A stretch of 8,178 bases of DNA, from the NCBI GenBank assembly GCA_022703115.1, contig JAKLEK010000017.1:1-8178 (forward strand). Reading direction: 5' to 3'. The position numbers were made by a program, and so were the translations under genes. Origin of the DNA: Elusimicrobiota bacterium. Its GTDB lineage: Bacteria; Elusimicrobiota; Elusimicrobia; Elusimicrobiales; UBA9959. This document shows positions 5,776 to 8,178 of this stretch, piece after piece (within the stretch, counting starts at the first letter, position 1; every line of letters begins with the position of its first letter). Below the pieces are notes generated by a model. It was not told the DNA's origin, ran no database searches, and saw only the letters and a list, made by a program, of their open reading frames with translations.

Positions 5776-6714
5776 TCAGGCGCTCTTGCCGCTTTCCTGG
5801 GAAACTTCGGCCGCGTCGGCGTTCTGCTGGACGGATTCGCCCTGGGCCTTGGAGCGCACCACTACTTTGCGCCACCTGCCCTCTCCCTCCGAAACGGTCT
5901 CCACTTCCGGATGCCTGGATTTTATCAGGTTGTGGACGTACTTGCGCAGCGGCGCGGACATCGGTTCCATACGGTAGGGCCTGGAGGTGGAGATCACTTC
6001 CTTTACGGCCGCTTCCACTTTCGCCGAAAGTTCCTCTTCCTTTTTGCCCCAGTAGTCCGCGGTGTCGAGCCTTACTGTGTGCCTGTCCTTGCGGTTCCGG
6101 TTGACTATCGAGTTGAGCAGGAACTGCAGCGACTGCAGGCCTCTGGCGTTGTCGTCCGTGAATACCGCCGAATCCGGCGATTCGAATTTCAGCGTTATGC
6201 TTCCTTCTTCCGGTCCGCGCGCGGCTTCGGTGATCGAGGCTTCCAGCCCCATCATCTTCATGACCGAGGCGAACGTGGCCCTGGCGTGCTCGACCGGGTC
6301 TTCCGGCGCCGTTATCGGTTCCATGGCCAGGCTCACGTCCTGGTAGACCGCGTCCGGCCGCCTCTCTACGGGTGCCGGGCGTCTTTCTTCCGAAGAGGTC
6401 CTGGCGTAAGGGGTGCGTTCGGTGCGCTGTCTGCCTTCGTTCCGGTCGCGTCTTCCGCCTTCTCGGGAGTGTCCTCCCCTTCCTCGGCCGGAGGAGCGCT
6501 CCCCGCGCCCGCTCTGACGGTCATAATGCCCGCCGCCGGTCCATTTTTTCTCGCGCAGCATCACGCAGGCTTTTTTCGCTCCTATTCCCAGGAAGCCCTT
6601 GCTTCCCTCGCTCACCACTACTACTTCTACCTGGTCGCGTCTGAGGCCCAGTTCGATGAGGCCTATTTCCACCGCGTCCTGTATTGTTTTCGCTTCCACT
6701 CTCGTCTCTTTCAT
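5776..6714 (-). CDS. jag: Jag/KhpB-like RNA-binding protein (Jag_N, KH and R3H domains)
   Basis: This 312-residue cytoplasmic protein belongs to the Jag/KhpB (EloR) family, usually encoded beside yidC. In Gram-positive bacteria it binds RNA and affects cell elongation and division. Residues 1-54 are a Jag_N domain with the hallmark SEGSKGFLGIGAKKA (35-49). Residues about 60-120 are a disordered Arg/Gly-rich linker. A KH domain covers about 140-225 and includes GLQSLQFLLNSIVNR (192-206), but the loop where the family has GxxG reads DDNA (187-190). The R3H domain covers about 240-290 with RPYRMEPMS (245-253), RKYVH (257-261) as the R-x3-H motif, and VSEGEG. The tail is acidic and Gln-rich. ATG 6714 is preceded by GGAGGAG at ideal spacing; a GTG five codons upstream overlaps that site and is less likely. 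The gene ends with tandem stops TGA TAG. Confidence 0.93.
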   Translation of the reverse strand: MKETRVEAKTIQDAVEIGLIELGLRRDQVEVVVVSEGSKGFLGIGAKKACVMLREKKWTGGGHYDRQSGRGERSSGRGRGGHSREGGRRDRNEGRQRTERTPYARTSSEERRPAPVERRPDAVYQDVSLAMEPITAPEDPVEHARATFASVMKMMGLEASITEAARGPEEGSITLKFESPDSAVFTDDNARGLQSLQFLLNSIVNRNRKDRHTVRLDTADYWGKKEEELSAKVEAAVKEVISTSRPYRMEPMSAPLRKYVHNLIKSRHPEVETVSEGEGRWRKVVVRSKAQGESVQQNADAAEVSQESGKSA

Positions 6715-6720
6715 TTGTTT

Positions 6721-6727
6721 CTCCTCC
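6721..6727 (-). promoter_or_regulatory. Strong Shine-Dalgarno of jag
   Basis: GGAGGAG on the minus strand lies 6 nt before ATG 6714 and is the strongest ribosome binding site in the window. It decides the jag start, because the in-frame GTG at 6729-6727 shares a base with this site and has no comparable site of its own. Confidence 0.85.
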
Positions 6728-6736
6728 ACGAATAGA

Positions 6737-6752
6737 CGCGGCGTTCGCCGCG
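6737..6752 (-). other. Hairpin in the yidC-jag gap
   Basis: CGCGGC (6752-6747) and GCCGCG (6742-6737) form a perfect 6-bp stem around a 4-nt loop, extendable to 7 bp with a 2-nt loop, on either strand. It lies 10 nt after the yidC stop and 9 nt before the jag Shine-Dalgarno. The bases after it on the transcribed strand (TCTATTC) do not form a terminator T run. It may affect the relative levels of the two messages by slowing decay or modest attenuation, or be incidental. Confidence 0.4.
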
Positions 6753-6762
6753 CCTTATGAGA

Positions 6763-8178
6763 TCAGTTCCCCGCTTCCGTTCTTTTTTTCAGTATCATCG
6801 TCTGGGCGAATCCCCAGACGCTGTTCACCAGCCAGTAGATCGTAAGTCCGGCCGGAAAATTCAGGAACATGAAAGTGAATATGACCGGCATCCACTTCAT
6901 CATGGCGGCCTGGGCCTGGTCCCCTCCGGTCTGCGGATTCAGGGCCTGCTGCAGGAACATCACACCTCCGAGCATCAGCGGCAGGGGGCCGACGGCCGTG
7001 CCGCCCAGCAGGGGTATCGCGGACGGTATGTGGCCGAACAGCGTGTCGGGGGCGGAGAGGTCCTTTATCCAGAGTATGAACGGCGCCCCGTGCAGCGGCC
7101 ATGAATTGCGGATCGCCGTGTAAAGCGCGAAAAAGACGGGTATCTGCAGCAGCATGGGCAGACAGCCGCCGAGCGGATTGGTGCCGTGGCGCTTGTAAAG
7201 CTCCATGACCTCGGCGTTCATGCGCTTAGGGTCGTCCTTGTATCGGGCCTGGATGGCCTGCATCTCCGGCTGCAGTTTCTTCATCACGGCCATGGCCTTG
7301 TAGGATTTCCAGCTCAGCGGGGTGAGCAGTATCTGCAGCAGAACGCTCAGGATTATGATGGCGAACCCGTAATTGCCGGTGAGCCGGTGAAAGGCCCCGA
7401 GGGCGGAATCCGCGAGCTTGGCGAGCGGAGAGAAGAACCCGAAGTCCACCGACCTGTCGAGGCCGCTGCCAAGCGCCTGGAGGAGGCGGTAATCCTTGGG
7501 GCCCGCGTAGAAGCTCACCTTCCATGTCCTGGACTCCCGGGGGGCCAGGACCACGGTGTCGAATGGGAGGGTAAGAAGCGGGGCCTTGTTCCCCTCCAGC
7601 TCCCTGTGAGAGAAGATGAGCTGGTCCCGCTGCAGGCCGCCGCCGAGGACCGCGGTCAGGAAATACCTGTTGTCGACCCCGGCCCAGATCCAGTCTCCGG
7701 CTTTGGCGTTCTCGTCCATCTCCACCACGGTGGGGTGCTTCTTGCCCGGTTCCTGGAAAGTGTATTTCGCCTTCCAGACCGAAGGGTTCTCCTTCTGCTC
7801 GGTCTTCACTGTGCCGATGCCCGGCCCTATGGTGAGAGTCCATGGGCCAAGAACGGCGGGCGCGGTTTCCGGGTTGGCGGCGGTAACCTCCAGCAGGTGG
7901 ATGGTGTCGTCGGCCGAGAGAGTGTATTTCTTGGTTATGTTCACGCCGTTGGCGGCGCGGGCCGAGAACGTAACGCTGTCCCCGGTCCTGCTCTTAAGCG
8001 CGAAGCGCAATCCTTCGAATGAACTGAGGAAGCCGGGGTCCGCGGCAGAGATCAGTTCGACCGGCGAGACGGGGCCCTGGTATACTATGCTCTTGATGGA
8101 GGCCCCGGCAGGGTGGAAGGAGTAGGAGGCTTTCGGCATATCCAGGGTCACCCCGTTCCTGGGCCAGTCGGAGGCCGA
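6763..8178 (-). CDS. yidC: Membrane protein insertase YidC (partial, N-terminus outside window)
   Basis: YidC inserts membrane proteins into the inner membrane, alone or with SecYEG. The visible 471 residues lack only the N-terminal anchor and the first part of the periplasmic domain. The frame is open to the window edge, and a GTG at 8151 is treated as internal because the family needs an upstream anchor helix. Fragment residues 1 to about 250 are the beta-rich periplasmic P1 domain typical of Gram-negative YidC. Then come the insertase core helix YGFAIIILSVLLQILLTPL (270-288), the cytoplasmic hairpin KAMAVMKKLQPEMQAIQARY (294-313), NPLGGCLPMLLQIPVFFALY (334-353) with the next helix, and the final helices around MPVIFTFMFLNFPAGLTIYW (430-449). 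The C-terminal tail is short and basic. At fragment residue 282 a Gln takes the place of the usual basic residue of the hydrophilic groove. TGA at 6765-6763; jag follows 48 nt later. Confidence 0.97.
   Translation of the reverse strand, partial: SASDWPRNGVTLDMPKASYSFHPAGASIKSIVYQGPVSPVELISAADPGFLSSFEGLRFALKSRTGDSVTFSARAANGVNITKKYTLSADDTIHLLEVTAANPETAPAVLGPWTLTIGPGIGTVKTEQKENPSVWKAKYTFQEPGKKHPTVVEMDENAKAGDWIWAGVDNRYFLTAVLGGGLQRDQLIFSHRELEGNKAPLLTLPFDTVVLAPRESRTWKVSFYAGPKDYRLLQALGSGLDRSVDFGFFSPLAKLADSALGAFHRLTGNYGFAIIILSVLLQILLTPLSWKSYKAMAVMKKLQPEMQAIQARYKDDPKRMNAEVMELYKRHGTNPLGGCLPMLLQIPVFFALYTAIRNSWPLHGAPFILWIKDLSAPDTLFGHIPSAIPLLGGTAVGPLPLMLGGVMFLQQALNPQTGGDQAQAAMMKWMPVIFTFMFLNFPAGLTIYWLVNSVWGFAQTMILKKRTEAGN

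Noticed and set aside
5911..6735. Plus-strand frame of 274 codons opposite jag.
   Set aside because: Its composition (Phe, Arg, Val, His) is what reverse reading of the Glu/Lys/Arg-rich jag codons gives. It has no protein family character.
6781..6790. Run of seven A on the minus strand near the end of yidC as a programmed frameshift site.
   Set aside because: The reading register (CTG AAA AAA AGA) does not fit a standard -1 slippery heptamer, and the shifted frame adds only a few residues before a stop.
7186..8022. Long plus-strand frame (278 codons) opposite yidC.
   Set aside because: It is the antisense shadow of a conserved insertase gene, with no recognisable motif or ribosome binding site.
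8149..8151. GTG as the true yidC start.
   Set aside because: The frame stays open to the window edge, and Gram-negative YidC needs an N-terminal anchor helix that is not present after this codon.
1..8178. Chromosome origin within the window, given the yidC-to-rsmG cluster.
   Set aside because: No cluster of DnaA boxes, AT-rich unwinding region or dnaA/dnaN gene is seen; any origin would lie outside.

Overview
This GC-rich window (roughly 60% G+C by eye) carries eight protein-coding genes, all read from the minus strand and closely spaced. In transcription order, from high to low coordinate, they are yidC (5' end outside the window), jag/khpB, mnmE, a multi-pass membrane protein resembling the Yip1 family, mnmG, rsmG, a six-helix membrane protein of unknown function, and the first 144 codons of a membrane-anchored protein that leaves the window at position 1. 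No tRNA, rRNA, CRISPR array, insertion sequence or DnaA-box cluster was seen. The many long plus-strand reading frames are GC-driven shadows of these genes.

The order yidC-jag-mnmE-mnmG-rsmG is the widespread bacterial cluster that often lies near the chromosome origin, so this is a chromosomal housekeeping region. YidC has a large periplasmic domain of the Gram-negative type. Combined with a Jag protein (usual in Firmicutes and many non-proteobacterial phyla) and high GC, this suggests a Gram-negative, non-proteobacterial lineage. Elusimicrobiota or a similar phylum is possible, but the sequence alone does not prove it.

YidC inserts and folds membrane proteins. Jag is a Jag_N/KH/R3H protein that usually accompanies it. 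MnmE and MnmG together make the cmnm5/nm5 modification on U34 of certain tRNAs. RsmG methylates G527 of 16S rRNA. The block therefore links membrane protein insertion with tRNA and rRNA modification. Downstream of rsmG, where parA/parB often lie, there are instead two envelope proteins of uncertain function.

Gaps are 48 nt (yidC-jag), 128 nt (jag-mnmE), 0 nt (mnmE-Yip1-like), 11 nt (Yip1-like-mnmG), 18 nt (mnmG-rsmG), 37 nt (rsmG-membrane protein) and 49 nt (membrane protein-last gene). The only sizeable gap, jag-mnmE, holds an 18-bp hairpin whose two departures from perfect complementarity are both G:U wobbles on the transcribed strand.

Nothing here looks like a clear new defence or mobile system. 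The points worth a second look are departures inside known proteins: a glutamine in place of the conserved basic groove residue of YidC, loss of the GxxG loop in the Jag KH domain, and a shortened MnmG C-terminal region. The Yip1-like gene between mnmE and mnmG and the jag-mnmE hairpin also merit attention.
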